A stretch of 28,805 bases of DNA from a virus. Below are positions 11,121 through 19,223 of this stretch, in pieces. The notes under the pieces are model-generated. The model was not told the DNA's origin. It made no database searches and worked only from the letters and a program-made list of their open reading frames with translations. The stretch covers positions 1-28,805 of IMG/VR virus record IMGVR_UViG_3300033149_004812; one strand, given 5' to 3'. The translations under genes were made by a program, and so were the position numbers. The number at the start of each line of letters is the position of its first letter. The stretch's first letter is position 1.

Positions 11121-12614
11121 TTATATTATTTTACAACCCCATGCTTTTGCTTTTGGAGTTGCTTGTGTATTGGTTGTTGAAATTTTATGTTTAATTGTAA
11201 TAGGACCATCAGTTAAAGCTCCTCTTGGTTTAATATCAGTTTTGTTTGTAGTTTTATCAATTGGAAAATTAATTGTGGTTACTCCATCAGTAACATCAAA
11301 ACTTGCTCCAGTTAAATCAGGGTCTGCAGTTGTCCCAGGTATAATTTTAAGACTCACATAATTTCCTAATCTTACAGTTGATTCACTCCCACTATATAAA
11401 CCTTTTGTAATATCTATATTTGTTTTAATTATTGGAAATGTTGCATTTACAGAATTATATCTACTACTACCAGATGTTGTTCTTTTAGATGAAACCCAAT
11501 AATACTCATCTGCTTTTAAATAAACCATATTAAATAAAGCATTATAAGGACCCCAAATTAAATCATTTGCAGCTTGTTTCACACCAGTATCAATCAACTC
11601 TGCTGAACTAAATGATTCTCCTTTATATACTTGAAAAGTATCCATAAGATAACAATTCTCATCCATTGCTGCAGCAAATAAAAAACAATCAACTTTTGGT
11701 TTAAATTGGAATCCAAATTTATTTGTATTATTTAAATTAGTATTTAAATTTACTCCGTGTGCTTCGGTGTCTGGAGTATTATCTGATACACCAGAAGTTG
11801 GAAATTCAGCATCATTATATAAACAAATACTTTCACTCTCACTATTTAATTCAACAGTATTAGTATCACAAACTACTTCTTTATCAGTAGTATATTCAAA
11901 ATCATGTTCTAATTCATACCACTCACACCTGTGTGGAACTCCAGACCCTGAACTTGTTGAACTTGTGGAGCATTTAATAGCCACCCCTTGAACAGTAGCA
12001 TTTAAATTATATACACCAGCATAAAAAACTCCAGGTCCTGCAACTCCTAAATTATTTGCTAAGGTTGCCACAGAACTCCAAATAGAACCATTATATGTCA
12101 TTAATTCTATTCTCCCTCCTTCATCATAACTTCCATTATCAACATAAGCACTTGCAATTACTTTCACATTTCCTACTAATCTTTCAGAAAATGTTTTACC
12201 TAATGTTTTATTAGTAGAACTAACACTAACAACATTAGTATATGCTATTGTAGATAAATTACGATCAAAAGCATAGCTTGGATTACTCACAGAATTTGGA
12301 TCATAAGTAGTATCATCAGCTGAGGATGTATAAGGTAAAACATAACCATCAGTATCAAATACAGCTGTTGAACTTCCAGTGTTTACTGTGTCATTAAGTC
12401 CAGTTGAATCTGTATATTCATCTGCTGCCATAGTCCCACCATTAGTAAATATATTATTATCTTTCAAATTTTTTAAAGCTAATTCAGCAAAACCTGTGTT
12501 AGCTTCATCTGCTTTATCTATTGTAGCATCAAAAGTATCATTTAAATCTGATAGTGGTTTCAAACCTTCTTCCACCCAATTAGTACCTCCTAATTTCGTA
12601 TTTCTTATTGCCAT
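11121..12614 (-). CDS. Probable tail fibre / receptor-binding protein, 497 aa
   Basis: A 497-aa protein rich in Ser, Thr, Asn and Gly, with low-complexity stretches typical of virion appendages. The N-terminus (MAIRNTKLGGTNWVEEGLKPLSDLND) looks like a short attachment helix region shared with baseplate-bound fibres. Residues about 95-240 read like a discoidin-type beta sandwich (NPSYAFDRNLSTIAYTNV ... WSSVATL), a fold used for carbohydrate binding; a second beta-rich domain (about 290-430, FGFQFKPKVDCFLFAAAMDE, ELIDTGVK) resembles carbohydrate-binding jelly rolls. The C-terminus ends KAWGCKII. Likely host recognition. It has its own promoter in the gap at 12636-12660. Confidence 0.68.
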   Translation of the reverse strand: MAIRNTKLGGTNWVEEGLKPLSDLNDTFDATIDKADEANTGFAELALKNLKDNNIFTNGGTMAADEYTDSTGLNDTVNTGSSTAVFDTDGYVLPYTSSADDTTYDPNSVSNPSYAFDRNLSTIAYTNVVSVSSTNKTLGKTFSERLVGNVKVIASAYVDNGSYDEGGRIELMTYNGSIWSSVATLANNLGVAGPGVFYAGVYNLNATVQGVAIKCSTSSTSSGSGVPHRCEWYELEHDFEYTTDKEVVCDTNTVELNSESESICLYNDAEFPTSGVSDNTPDTEAHGVNLNTNLNNTNKFGFQFKPKVDCFLFAAAMDENCYLMDTFQVYKGESFSSAELIDTGVKQAANDLIWGPYNALFNMVYLKADEYYWVSSKRTTSGSSRYNSVNATFPIIKTNIDITKGLYSGSESTVRLGNYVSLKIIPGTTADPDLTGASFDVTDGVTTINFPIDKTTNKTDIKPRGALTDGPITIKHKISTTNTQATPKAKAWGCKII

Positions 12615-12635
12615 ATTTTATTTCTCATTTTTATT

Positions 12636-12660
12636 ATTTTTAAATGTATTTATACATTGA
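12636..12660 (-). promoter_or_regulatory. Late promoter in front of the fibre gene
   Basis: Minus strand TATAAATACATTTAAAAATAA. It shares ATAAATACATTTA with the promoters at 20074-20096 and 22681-22707. If TTTAAAAAT is the TATA box the transcript is nearly leaderless at ATG 12614; if TATAAATA is used there are about 10 leader bases. Part of it encodes the last residues of the upstream gene. Confidence 0.58.
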
Positions 12661-13021
12661 CTAAATCTGTTTTAACTAATATAGTTCCTAACAATTCATC
12701 ATCAGAAGTTTTATTTAGTACATTATCAAGTACCAAAGCTCCTGCCATATCTCCTCCTGAACTTGCATTAAACAAACCCATTTCATACACATCAACTCCA
12801 TTTAATTGAAATAAAGATAATCTATAAGTGAATGTATATGTTTTATTTATTGTGTCTTTAGTTTTTGTTAAAACTTCAATTCTCAATAATTCATTATTTA
12901 ATGAAGTTTGTGATTCTTGAGGATCTGTTGAATCACCACCAAAAGCTATATGAGTTACATCATCAAAAGCATCAAGGTTTCCTGTTTTTCCAATATTTAA
13001 AGTATAATTTTGCATTACCAT
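12650..13021 (-). CDS. Collar-fibre-domain protein, 123 aa
   Basis: A 123-residue beta-rich protein matching the phage tail-collar fibre N-terminal pattern: VTHIAFGGDSTDPQESQTSLNNELLR, a middle IEVLTKT...YTFTYRLSLF, then VYEMGLFNASSGGDMAGALV. The family has a-x-G-d-G ... t-x-L-x-n-E-x-x-R ... E-x-G-L-f-d. The same domain forms the C-terminus of the next protein upstream (baseplate hub, 13024-14850), so this looks like a detached duplicate. Probably an adaptor that connects the fibre to the baseplate. Confidence 0.68.
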   Translation of the reverse strand: MVMQNYTLNIGKTGNLDAFDDVTHIAFGGDSTDPQESQTSLNNELLRIEVLTKTKDTINKTYTFTYRLSLFQLNGVDVYEMGLFNASSGGDMAGALVLDNVLNKTSDDELLGTILVKTDLVNV

Positions 13022-13023
13022 TT

Positions 13024-14850
13024 TTATAAGTCCTTATTTAATGAAGTTACAGTTGTAACATTACTCAATCTAATTTCAGTATTACCATCTTTAGCAACTA
13101 CAGTAGTTAAATTATGATAATACATATTCCCACTACTTGCAGCATCAAAACCAGCCATTTCATAAACAGTATTACCATTATTTTCAGTAATATCAAGAAC
13201 TGCTTTTTGAGTTATGATTAATCCTGTTCTAGTAATTGTAGATGCTTTTCTATAAGTTTCATTGTTCATTGTAATATTAGTTACAACTGGAGTAGTATTA
13301 TCATCACCAACTGCTAAATGTGTAATATTAGTTAATAATAAATTAACAAAATTATCTTTAGCAATATCTTGATATGTTGTTGTAATTACTGCTGTATTTG
13401 TAGTAATTGGTTGAGAACCACCAACAGTATATCCTGTCTCTCTCATAACTGGTCCAGTCCCATCTTCTTTCATTTGGTTTCTTATTCCTGCTGAATTTTC
13501 TTCCAAATAAAATGTATCACTATCAAAAGTTCTAAGTTCAAGATCTGTTACATCCAGATCAAATTGAAGTTCAACAGCATTGTATGTTTTAATTCCAAAT
13601 TGCAATAATTCTGCAGTAGTTATATGTTCTTCCAATTGTTTTAATCTGGTTTCTTGTTCAATACCTCTATTAAAACTAAATTCAGTATTTTCTCCAACAT
13701 GGATCATCAAACTTGCACCAGCTTCACCAAATTCTCTTACAACTCTTTTAATTATTAATGTTTTATTAACAAAGTTCCCATCAATTTTTCTAGTATTATC
13801 AATTACTTTAATACTATTATTGATTTTAAAATCGTTAATGTTAAGATTATTATATGAAACTACACCACTCACAAGAGGTTTTGAGAACTTATTTAAGTAA
13901 TCTGAAGCATAAGCTTCAACATCTTCAATATCTTTCAAATAATCCTTTTTAACTGTGTGTCTATGAAGATTACTTTTATCTGGTAAAATTATTTCACTAG
14001 ATTCGGTATATGTAATTTCCCTATCATAAGTATAGGTGATTAAAATATTATCAGTTCCAGTAGCTGGAGCAGAATTGAAAATGATTTTTTGAGTTTCTCT
14101 TGAAATGGAATAATCTCCTGTTTGTATTCCAGAAATTTCTGGTTTCAATTCTGTTCCTACCGGATGTTCTACTTTAATACTAACAAAAATATTTGCCAAT
14201 GAAAATTCTGTTTCAGAATTATCACCACTAAATGGTTCTTCAGTTTGGATAGTTTCAATATCTCCTTTAACTTTTACTTGAGTACATAAATTATCAGTAT
14301 CCAAATCCCAACCAGATTCAAGAGAACAATTTGATCCAATTGTTAGAGTAGTAGAATTTAAAGTCTCTCCAGCATATTCAAGATAATAATTTTTATCATT
14401 ATCAACTCTACTAACAGCACCAAGTACATTTAGCATATCATCAATAATATATTTTAATTTCTTATCTTTAGCAGGATACAATTTAACAGTAATTCCTGAA
14501 GTAATAGTACTATTATAAACAAGTCCAGCATATTCTACACAATACTGAATAATTCCTTCAGGAGAATAGTTCTCAAAATTTTTCTGAATTTCTATATCAG
14601 ATAACAATACATCATAACCAAAAGCAATAGTTTCTTTTAATAAATTATTATTAATACTTCTAATAAATCCTCCAAAAATTTTAGTATTTTGAACATCAAG
14701 TAATGAAATTTCATCCTTCATTTGAAGATTAAAAGCAGGAGATACATTAACATAAGAAAAATCAACAGAACTATTATTGATTTTATCTACCTTATTCCAT
14801 ACTGCTGTATCAGTATCATCAGTTCCTTTTTCTTTAATTGTTACTACCAT
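13024..14850 (-). CDS. Baseplate hub / tail protein with collar domain, 608 aa
   Basis: A 608-aa protein placed after the distal-tail protein, where the hub is expected. The N-terminal 400 residues follow the gpD/gp27 hub layout: IFGGFIRSINNNLLKETIAFGYDVLLSDIEI (a V-f-x-G-x-I strand pair then the YD element), ENYSPEGIIQYCVEYAGLVY, IIDDMLNVLGAV and later VSYNNLNINDFKINNSIKVID. A beta insertion lies at about 205-300 (EPFSGDNSETEFSLANIF, typical of hub-inserted Ig-like pieces). After a helical stretch (RLKQLEEHITTAELLQ) the C-terminal 110 residues are a collar-fibre domain, ITHLAVGDDNTTP ... VYEMAGFDAASSG. Likely the point where fibres join the tail. Confidence 0.72.
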   Translation of the reverse strand: MVVTIKEKGTDDTDTAVWNKVDKINNSSVDFSYVNVSPAFNLQMKDEISLLDVQNTKIFGGFIRSINNNLLKETIAFGYDVLLSDIEIQKNFENYSPEGIIQYCVEYAGLVYNSTITSGITVKLYPAKDKKLKYIIDDMLNVLGAVSRVDNDKNYYLEYAGETLNSTTLTIGSNCSLESGWDLDTDNLCTQVKVKGDIETIQTEEPFSGDNSETEFSLANIFVSIKVEHPVGTELKPEISGIQTGDYSISRETQKIIFNSAPATGTDNILITYTYDREITYTESSEIILPDKSNLHRHTVKKDYLKDIEDVEAYASDYLNKFSKPLVSGVVSYNNLNINDFKINNSIKVIDNTRKIDGNFVNKTLIIKRVVREFGEAGASLMIHVGENTEFSFNRGIEQETRLKQLEEHITTAELLQFGIKTYNAVELQFDLDVTDLELRTFDSDTFYLEENSAGIRNQMKEDGTGPVMRETGYTVGGSQPITTNTAVITTTYQDIAKDNFVNLLLTNITHLAVGDDNTTPVVTNITMNNETYRKASTITRTGLIITQKAVLDITENNGNTVYEMAGFDAASSGNMYYHNLTTVVAKDGNTEIRLSNVTTVTSLNKDL

Positions 14851-14854
14851 TTCT

Positions 14855-15349
14855 CTATGTCAAATAATTTAATGGATTCTTACCTGTTTTGAAAGAAAAT
14901 CTAACTGGAATTTCACCTGTATAATTTTCATTACTAATTGAACTCTGAACAGTACTCCAACCTTCATATGTCCTATCATTCCAATGTAAATATAATTCAT
15001 AACTTGCAGTTATTGCATAAGCTTCAGGAACTTCATAAATTTCATCAAAAATAAAATCCCATTGTTCCTTAATTGATCTAACATCAGTTTGATCTGTTTC
15101 AACTCCAGTAGTACTCACATCTACTGCAACTTGTGATGATTCTTCATGTAAAACTGCCATAACAGAAAAATCATCAGCATTACCTCCAGTTGGAATTAAT
15201 ATCCTTTTTGATGAATCTAAAGTAGGAATAGGAATATCTGCAGTAGGAATTCCTTTTGATCTATCCATTGGTTCAATATTAATGAATATTTTTCTACCTT
15301 CTTCATTAGCATCTGAATATTTTAATCTAATATAACTTTGACCTACCAT
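14855..15349 (-). CDS. Distal tail-like protein, 164 aa
   Basis: A 164-residue beta-rich protein directly after the tape measure, with its start overlapping the tape measure stop. It begins MVGQSYIRLKYSDANEEGRK and contains INIEPMDRSKGIP, a loop QTDVRSIKEQWDFIFDEIYEVP and a strand SYELYLHWNDRTYEGWSTVQSSI, with VRFSFKTGKNPLNYLT at the end. Length and place suit a distal tail or hub-adaptor protein of a siphovirus or myovirus tail. I recognise no exact family. Confidence 0.55.
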   Translation of the reverse strand: MVGQSYIRLKYSDANEEGRKIFINIEPMDRSKGIPTADIPIPTLDSSKRILIPTGGNADDFSVMAVLHEESSQVAVDVSTTGVETDQTDVRSIKEQWDFIFDEIYEVPEAYAITASYELYLHWNDRTYEGWSTVQSSISNENYTGEIPVRFSFKTGKNPLNYLT

Positions 15350-16218
15350 TATCTACTCAACCCCGTTAAATAATTAAATGCTCTAGCATCAGCTTCTTTA
15401 ATTGTGGTACTTTGTAATCTTGCAGCACCCAATTTTTCAGATTCTGTTAAAGCAGTTCCTTTGTAACTTGTAGCAAAACTAACTCTAGCAGATCTTGAAT
15501 CAGCATCAAGTTTTTCATTAGCCTCATCCATAGCTTTTTTCCAATTAATGAAAAAAGTTGTCATTGTGGAACTCAGTCCATCAAAAGCTGGAACAACATT
15601 ACTAGTAAAATCATCACTCATTAATCCTGTAAGTTCAGCTTTATCTCTTTGAAGTGCAAATTCAGCTAAATTTGTTTTTAATGTTTCCATTGCTAAAGCC
15701 TCAACTTGTGCCTGTTTTGCTTTTTGATATTCATCTTCAAGCATAAAACTCTCAGCCAATGCTTCACCAATTTCCATACCTTTAGCAATATTTTCATCCA
15801 TTATATCAGTTCTGAATCTACCAATTTCAACACCACTAACTCCTGGTAAAAAATTAATTAAAGCTTCAATACCTGTTAAAAATCCATTAGTAATTAATAC
15901 TGCTAAACCAACTAAACCACGGACTGGATCTTTAAAAAAATCAATCATTCCTTTTAGTCCAACCAAAACCAATAAATTTATCATCCCTAAAATTCCTGAT
16001 AATAAATCCACTATAACTTTCAAATTCATCAACAAAGCTATAATTCCAGTAGCTTTAAGTGCAGTAAATAAACCTTTACCAATCCCACTACTTAATTTTG
16101 ATGTGCCATTTGGACCTGCACCAACACCAGAATCAACCGTTCCAGCTCCTCCTTTACCAAACATATCAGTAAATCCTTTGGTATTAAAACCAACATCAAT
16201 ATTAAAATCATTGGCCAT
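15349..16218 (-). CDS. Tape measure protein, short, 289 aa
   Basis: It follows the tail assembly chaperone immediately (two bases), the invariant place of the tape measure. Gly/Ser-rich N-terminus (FGKGGAGTVDSGVGAG), a hydrophobic central part of about 45-130 (GLFTALKATGIIALLMNLKVIV, LGMINLLVLVGLKGMI, LVGLAVLITNGFLTG) that could cross the membrane during DNA delivery, then a long helical half (140-289) with Ala/Glu-rich heptads. At about 1.5 angstrom per residue this predicts a tail near 43 nm, which is short. Function is assigned from position and composition. Confidence 0.75.
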   Translation of the reverse strand: MANDFNIDVGFNTKGFTDMFGKGGAGTVDSGVGAGPNGTSKLSSGIGKGLFTALKATGIIALLMNLKVIVDLLSGILGMINLLVLVGLKGMIDFFKDPVRGLVGLAVLITNGFLTGIEALINFLPGVSGVEIGRFRTDIMDENIAKGMEIGEALAESFMLEDEYQKAKQAQVEALAMETLKTNLAEFALQRDKAELTGLMSDDFTSNVVPAFDGLSSTMTTFFINWKKAMDEANEKLDADSRSARVSFATSYKGTALTESEKLGAARLQSTTIKEADARAFNYLTGLSR

Positions 16219-16220
16219 TT

Positions 16221-16780
16221 TTAATTATTATTCATCTCCTCCATTTTATCTTTTTCATATTTTGCAATTTCTTCTCTTAAAAATTTGAATTTAATGGATA
16301 AATCCCAATCAAGTTCTTCCATCCCCAAATCTTGGAGAGAAAAACCATCTTTGACAAATCCATATAACTCTATAGCTTCTCCTACATCAGCATCAACCTT
16401 TACTGGTCTTCCTTTGCTTCTGATTGCTCTGATGTATTGGAATTTTTTGAGTTTTCACCCTCCTTAGATTCTTTACTTGTATATGCTTGTTTATTGAAAT
16501 ATTTATTATACAAATCTCCTTCAGTACTATCTAATTCCTCATATAATATTTGTCCTTGAAAAGCAATATCTAACATCCCTTTAATAATTTCATCATCATG
16601 TATTTCTACATCAGCAGTTTTATTATTACCTGTACCTATAACAACTCTTTTCCTATGAATTCTTGATAATTGGTTTTTTTCAGATAAAGTTACAGCAAAA
16701 ATATTGATTTCCTTTTCAGTACCATCAACCAAGATTACTTTTTCAGTTCCTAAAATTCTTCTTTTAATATTTTGATTCAC
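16221..16780 (-). CDS. Tail assembly chaperone, -1 frameshift product, 186 aa
   Basis: Downstream of the 126-aa frame, a second frame continues to 16221 without its own usable ATG and is closed upstream by a TGA 11 bases before the slippery site. It encodes 73 residues, FQYIRAIRSKGRPVKVDADV..., ending EEMNNN. Moving into it by a -1 shift at A-AAA-AAT (16448-16442) joins residue 113 of the first frame to these 73, giving 186 aa. This is the G / GT arrangement known from lambda-like tails, where the longer form recruits the tape measure. The extension is clearly coding (GEAIELYGFVKDGFSLQDLG) and ends two bases before the tape measure ATG. Confidence 0.75.
16400..16780 (-). CDS. Tail assembly chaperone, unshifted form, 126 aa
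   Basis: The gpG-like form: MNQNIKRRILGTEKVILVDG..., a beta-helical domain (about 1-105) with INIFAVTLSEKNQLSRIHRK and ADVEIHDDEIIKGMLDIAFQGQILYEELD, then a low-complexity acidic Ser/Glu tail (KESKEGENSKNSNTSEQSEAKEDQ read in parts) that is the region where the other frame overlaps. Its place between tail tube and tape measure is diagnostic for a tail assembly chaperone. It is expected to be the more abundant of the two products. Confidence 0.78.
   Translation of the reverse strand: MNQNIKRRILGTEKVILVDGTEKEINIFAVTLSEKNQLSRIHRKRVVIGTGNNKTADVEIHDDEIIKGMLDIAFQGQILYEELDSTEGDLYNKYFNKQAYTSKESKEGENSKNSNTSEQSEAKEDQ
16442..16465 (-). promoter_or_regulatory. Programmed -1 frameshift site with internal Shine-Dalgarno
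   Basis: Slippery heptamer A-AAA-AAT (16448-16442), in frame as TCA AAA AAT. Ten bases upstream lies AAGGAGGGTG (16465-16456), a strong Shine-Dalgarno-like sequence at the spacing that stimulates -1 shifting in bacterial dnaX. The -1 frame has a TGA stop 11 bases ahead of the heptamer, so it can only be entered near here. A downstream stimulatory structure was not identified by eye. Confidence 0.72.
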
Positions 16781-16781
16781 T

Positions 16782-17714
16782 TTATAACACTCCAGTAGTA
16801 CTTAAATCTAAAGCAACAACATCAACATCATAATTCTTAACATTATCAGCATCACCACTTAATGTCTTTCTAAACTTAGTATCTATACATCCAGTAATAG
16901 TCATACTATGAGCATCAGTATTAGCATCTACGAAGTTCAGAACAATATCAAAATCAGCTTTTAGTATATTTCCATTAACTCCTCCTAAAAAGTCTTCAAT
17001 TTCGTTTGTAGCATCTTCAATATCCATGTTTCCTGAAAAACTTGGAACAAATCCTGTCCTAGTAATTGAAGATATATAAAATTTACTATCTGCTGCAACA
17101 TTTTCAAAATTCCTTTTAGGTAAGGCTTTTAGATCCATATTAATTGTTGCACTATTAATTAATACACCATTTGTATTATAGGTTAAACTTCCATCAATAA
17201 ATGTTAAAGGATTTATTGTTGGTTGTGTATACTCTATTGATTCTGTGATTGTCTCAACTGACTTAGCAGTAAAAGGACAAGTAACTTCAACAATATTATC
17301 AGCATTAACTGTCATATTCATATTATTAAATGCCAAACCAGTAAGTTTAATTGCTTTTGTTCCATCATAATTTCCTTTCAATGACAAATATTCTGGAATG
17401 TCTTTTTGTGAGATAATTGTGTAATTTGAACCATTATCTGAATAACCTCCAGGACCATATCTTGTAAATTTAAAATCAGTTGGATTAAATGTAATCGTAC
17501 CTGTAACTTTTGTTAGCATTTGAATATTCTTCTGTGCTACATGGCCACCAGTTCCACCTTTCAATCCTTTAAATTGATTTACAACTCTATCTACTACTAC
17601 TTCAGCTGATACTAACCAACCAAAATCAGCAATATTATATGATACTGCTTCAGTATCAAAATCTGCTTGAGACCCTAATTTAATAGCATCTAAACTATAA
17701 CTTTTTCTTGCCAT
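16782..17714 (-). CDS. Major tail tube protein, 310 aa
   Basis: A beta-rich 310-aa protein between the tail terminator and the tail chaperone, the standard position of the tail tube subunit. It begins MARKSYSLDAIKLGSQADFD, has GWLVSAEVVVDRVVNQFKG, several long strand segments (TKVTGTITFNPTDFKFTRY, GLAFNNMNMTVNADNIVEVTCPF) and ends YDVDVVALDLSTTGVL. A repeated pattern of two similar halves, each with a strand pair followed by VTGTITF- or ITGCID-type turns, fits a doubled tube fold. No tail sheath gene lies next to it, so a non-contractile siphovirus tail is the better guess. Confidence 0.72.
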   Translation of the reverse strand: MARKSYSLDAIKLGSQADFDTEAVSYNIADFGWLVSAEVVVDRVVNQFKGLKGGTGGHVAQKNIQMLTKVTGTITFNPTDFKFTRYGPGGYSDNGSNYTIISQKDIPEYLSLKGNYDGTKAIKLTGLAFNNMNMTVNADNIVEVTCPFTAKSVETITESIEYTQPTINPLTFIDGSLTYNTNGVLINSATINMDLKALPKRNFENVAADSKFYISSITRTGFVPSFSGNMDIEDATNEIEDFLGGVNGNILKADFDIVLNFVDANTDAHSMTITGCIDTKFRKTLSGDADNVKNYDVDVVALDLSTTGVL

Positions 17715-17726
17715 TTTTATTTATTT

Positions 17727-18428
17727 TTATTCTTCTTTTTCAAATTCTAATGGTGCATTATATGACCATAAAATTTGGAATACGGTGTTATTTGTGTTTG
17801 GTGTTATTTCTTTAGGACTTGTACCTTTATAATCTAACACATTTAAATAATATAATTTTTTTCTATTGGAAAATAAAACATTATCCATTGCTTCATAATA
17901 AGAATCAATAGTTCCACTTTTGGAAAAAACTCCAAAACTAAATAAAACATTTTTTTGATATAATTTATGTTGCATATCTCTAGGATTACCTGGGATTCCA
18001 TCAATCTCAAATCCAATTCTAGGATATTTACTTGTTGTAACAAATTCTTGAGGAAAATCTGCATAAACTCTATCTCCTACTAGATTACTAGTTTTAGTAT
18101 CAATAGTTGTAGTATAATCATAAGTAATATCTACATCATCACCATTAATTAAATCTACTGTGAAATTTATTCTTTTAGATAAACTTGCAGCTTTTCCATA
18201 AATATTAATATTATAATCTTTACCATATACTAGAGTTGCAGCATTTTTAACAACACTTCTAATATTTTTTACTGGATCAACACCCAATTCCAGAAATGAA
18301 ACTGTGCTTGATACTGCAAAATTATCAGTATCTGTTGTAACACCTCTAACAGATTTTGTTATTATATCAGAATTTCTAAATAAATTCAATAATTCTTGTT
18401 TTATTTGTATTGTACTTAATACTCCCAT
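17727..18428 (-). CDS. Tail terminator / completion protein, 233 aa
   Basis: A 233-aa protein between the gp10-like gene and the tail tube. N-terminal helix IKQELLNLFRNSDIITKSVRG, then beta strands (DITYDYTTTIDTKTSNLVGD) and a C-terminal alpha/beta part starting YPRIGFEIDGIP with NVLFSFGVFSKSGTIDSYYEAMDNVLFSNRKKLYYLNVLDY, which has the strand-helix-strand layout of tail terminator proteins (lambda gpU type); the family usually has about 130-150 residues, so the N-terminal beta part is an extra. It has its own promoter at 18498-18512. Confidence 0.6.
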   Translation of the reverse strand: MGVLSTIQIKQELLNLFRNSDIITKSVRGVTTDTDNFAVSSTVSFLELGVDPVKNIRSVVKNAATLVYGKDYNINIYGKAASLSKRINFTVDLINGDDVDITYDYTTTIDTKTSNLVGDRVYADFPQEFVTTSKYPRIGFEIDGIPGNPRDMQHKLYQKNVLFSFGVFSKSGTIDSYYEAMDNVLFSNRKKLYYLNVLDYKGTSPKEITPNTNNTVFQILWSYNAPLEFEKEE

Positions 18429-18451
18429 TTTACCACTTGGTTTAGTTTTTA

Positions 18452-18512
18452 AGTCTAACTTTAGACTGTTTAACTAATTAAATTCTAGTCAATGGAATTT
18501 ATAAAGTTATTT
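18452..18512 (-). promoter_or_regulatory. Promoter and leader hairpin of the tail gene block
   Basis: TATA element AAATAACTTTATAAA (18512-18498) just after the gp10-like stop codon, with an expected start near 18476. The roughly 48-base leader holds the inverted repeat AGTCTAA (18452-18458) and TTAGACT (18461-18467). AAGTGGT lies 5-6 bases ahead of the ATG at 18428 and may be the ribosome-binding site. It would drive the tail genes as a unit. Confidence 0.55.
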
Positions 18513-18833
18513 GTTAGAATATTTTCTATCAGTAATTCTGAAAGCTTGTTTTAATAATTCTTCTCCTTTTGAATTTAAAATCCAATTAACAAAAGGCCTT
18601 GCTTTCATTTTGATAGTACCATCATGTACATATTTTGTATAAAATGGAGTTGTGTAACTCAATTTACTACCTTTATCAGTTCTAGTAAATTCATATGTTG
18701 CACCAAAAGTATCTCTCATGTGTCCTGTATCTTTAGGCACTAACTGACTTTTTCCAATTTCATTAGCTAAAAGAAAACCGAATAATTCAATAACATCTGC
18801 TATGAAATTATCCATATCTTTAGGCACTACCAT
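18507..18833 (-). CDS. HK97 gp10-like head-tail joining protein, 108 aa
   Basis: A 108-residue protein with the HK97-gp10 signature: a helix FIADVIELFGFLLANEIGKSQ, then VPKDTGHMRDTFGATYEF (equivalent of V-P-v-D-T-G-x-L-R), strand KLSYTTPFYTKYVHDGT (equivalent of p-Y-A-x-x-v-E-x-G) and KARPFVNWILNSKGEELLKQAF (a-R-P-F). These proteins complete the head-tail junction or tail end. Length and position fit. Confidence 0.85.
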   Translation of the reverse strand: MVVPKDMDNFIADVIELFGFLLANEIGKSQLVPKDTGHMRDTFGATYEFTRTDKGSKLSYTTPFYTKYVHDGTIKMKARPFVNWILNSKGEELLKQAFRITDRKYSNK

Positions 18834-18835
18834 TT

Positions 18836-19222
18836 TTAATTTTCAATTACAGTATCATGATCAAAGTAAGTTAGATCACAATAAAAATAAGGAGTATCAG
18901 CTCCAACAGTCCCAGTAATACTATTAGCTTTGATTTGAGCATTAACTACTTGAAATTGTTCTGTTGCAGTAACAATTACATCATAATCTTTAATATCTAA
19001 TGTTGTTGCTCCAAATAATTTTGCAGGAAAAATTTGTTTAATTCCATCTATTTCCTGATTGTTATTCAATTTATTTTTCACAATTACTACATTTTCAGTA
19101 GCTGGAGTCATAACATCATAATTTAATTCTAATTGACCAGCACTATTAAAATCTTGTTGAGGTCTTTTTCTAGTTACATCTTGGCCAAAATGTTTTCTTG
19201 CCAATTCCTGAACTGCTGTCAT
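18836..19222 (-). CDS. Head closure / stopper-like protein, 128 aa
   Basis: A 128-residue beta-rich protein located between the connector and the gp10-like protein, where the SPP1 gp16-type stopper is expected. Helical start MTAVQELARKHFGQDVTRKR, then NSAGQLELNYDVMTPATENVVIVKN, a loop QEIDGIKQIFPAKLFGATTLDIKDYDVIV and TEQFQVVNAQIK, typical of a small barrel with an inserted loop (the i-x-d-x-x-x-x-G-x-y-x-I pattern). Assignment rests on order plus fold-like pattern. Confidence 0.58.
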   Translation of the reverse strand: MTAVQELARKHFGQDVTRKRPQQDFNSAGQLELNYDVMTPATENVVIVKNKLNNNQEIDGIKQIFPAKLFGATTLDIKDYDVIVTATEQFQVVNAQIKANSITGTVGADTPYFYCDLTYFDHDTVIEN

Positions 19223-19223
19223 T

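Noticed and set aside
11110-12660. Plus-strand open frames opposite the fibre gene (11110-11361, 11767-11991, 12379-12660)
   Set aside because: They are mirror readings of a Ser/Thr-rich gene, hydrophobic and lacking promoters or ribosome-binding sites; all other evidence is for minus-strand transcription.
16285-16467. A plus-strand frame across the chaperone overlap
   Set aside because: It runs through the frameshift region, which has clear minus-strand coding in two frames; it has no ribosome-binding site or neighbour in the same direction.
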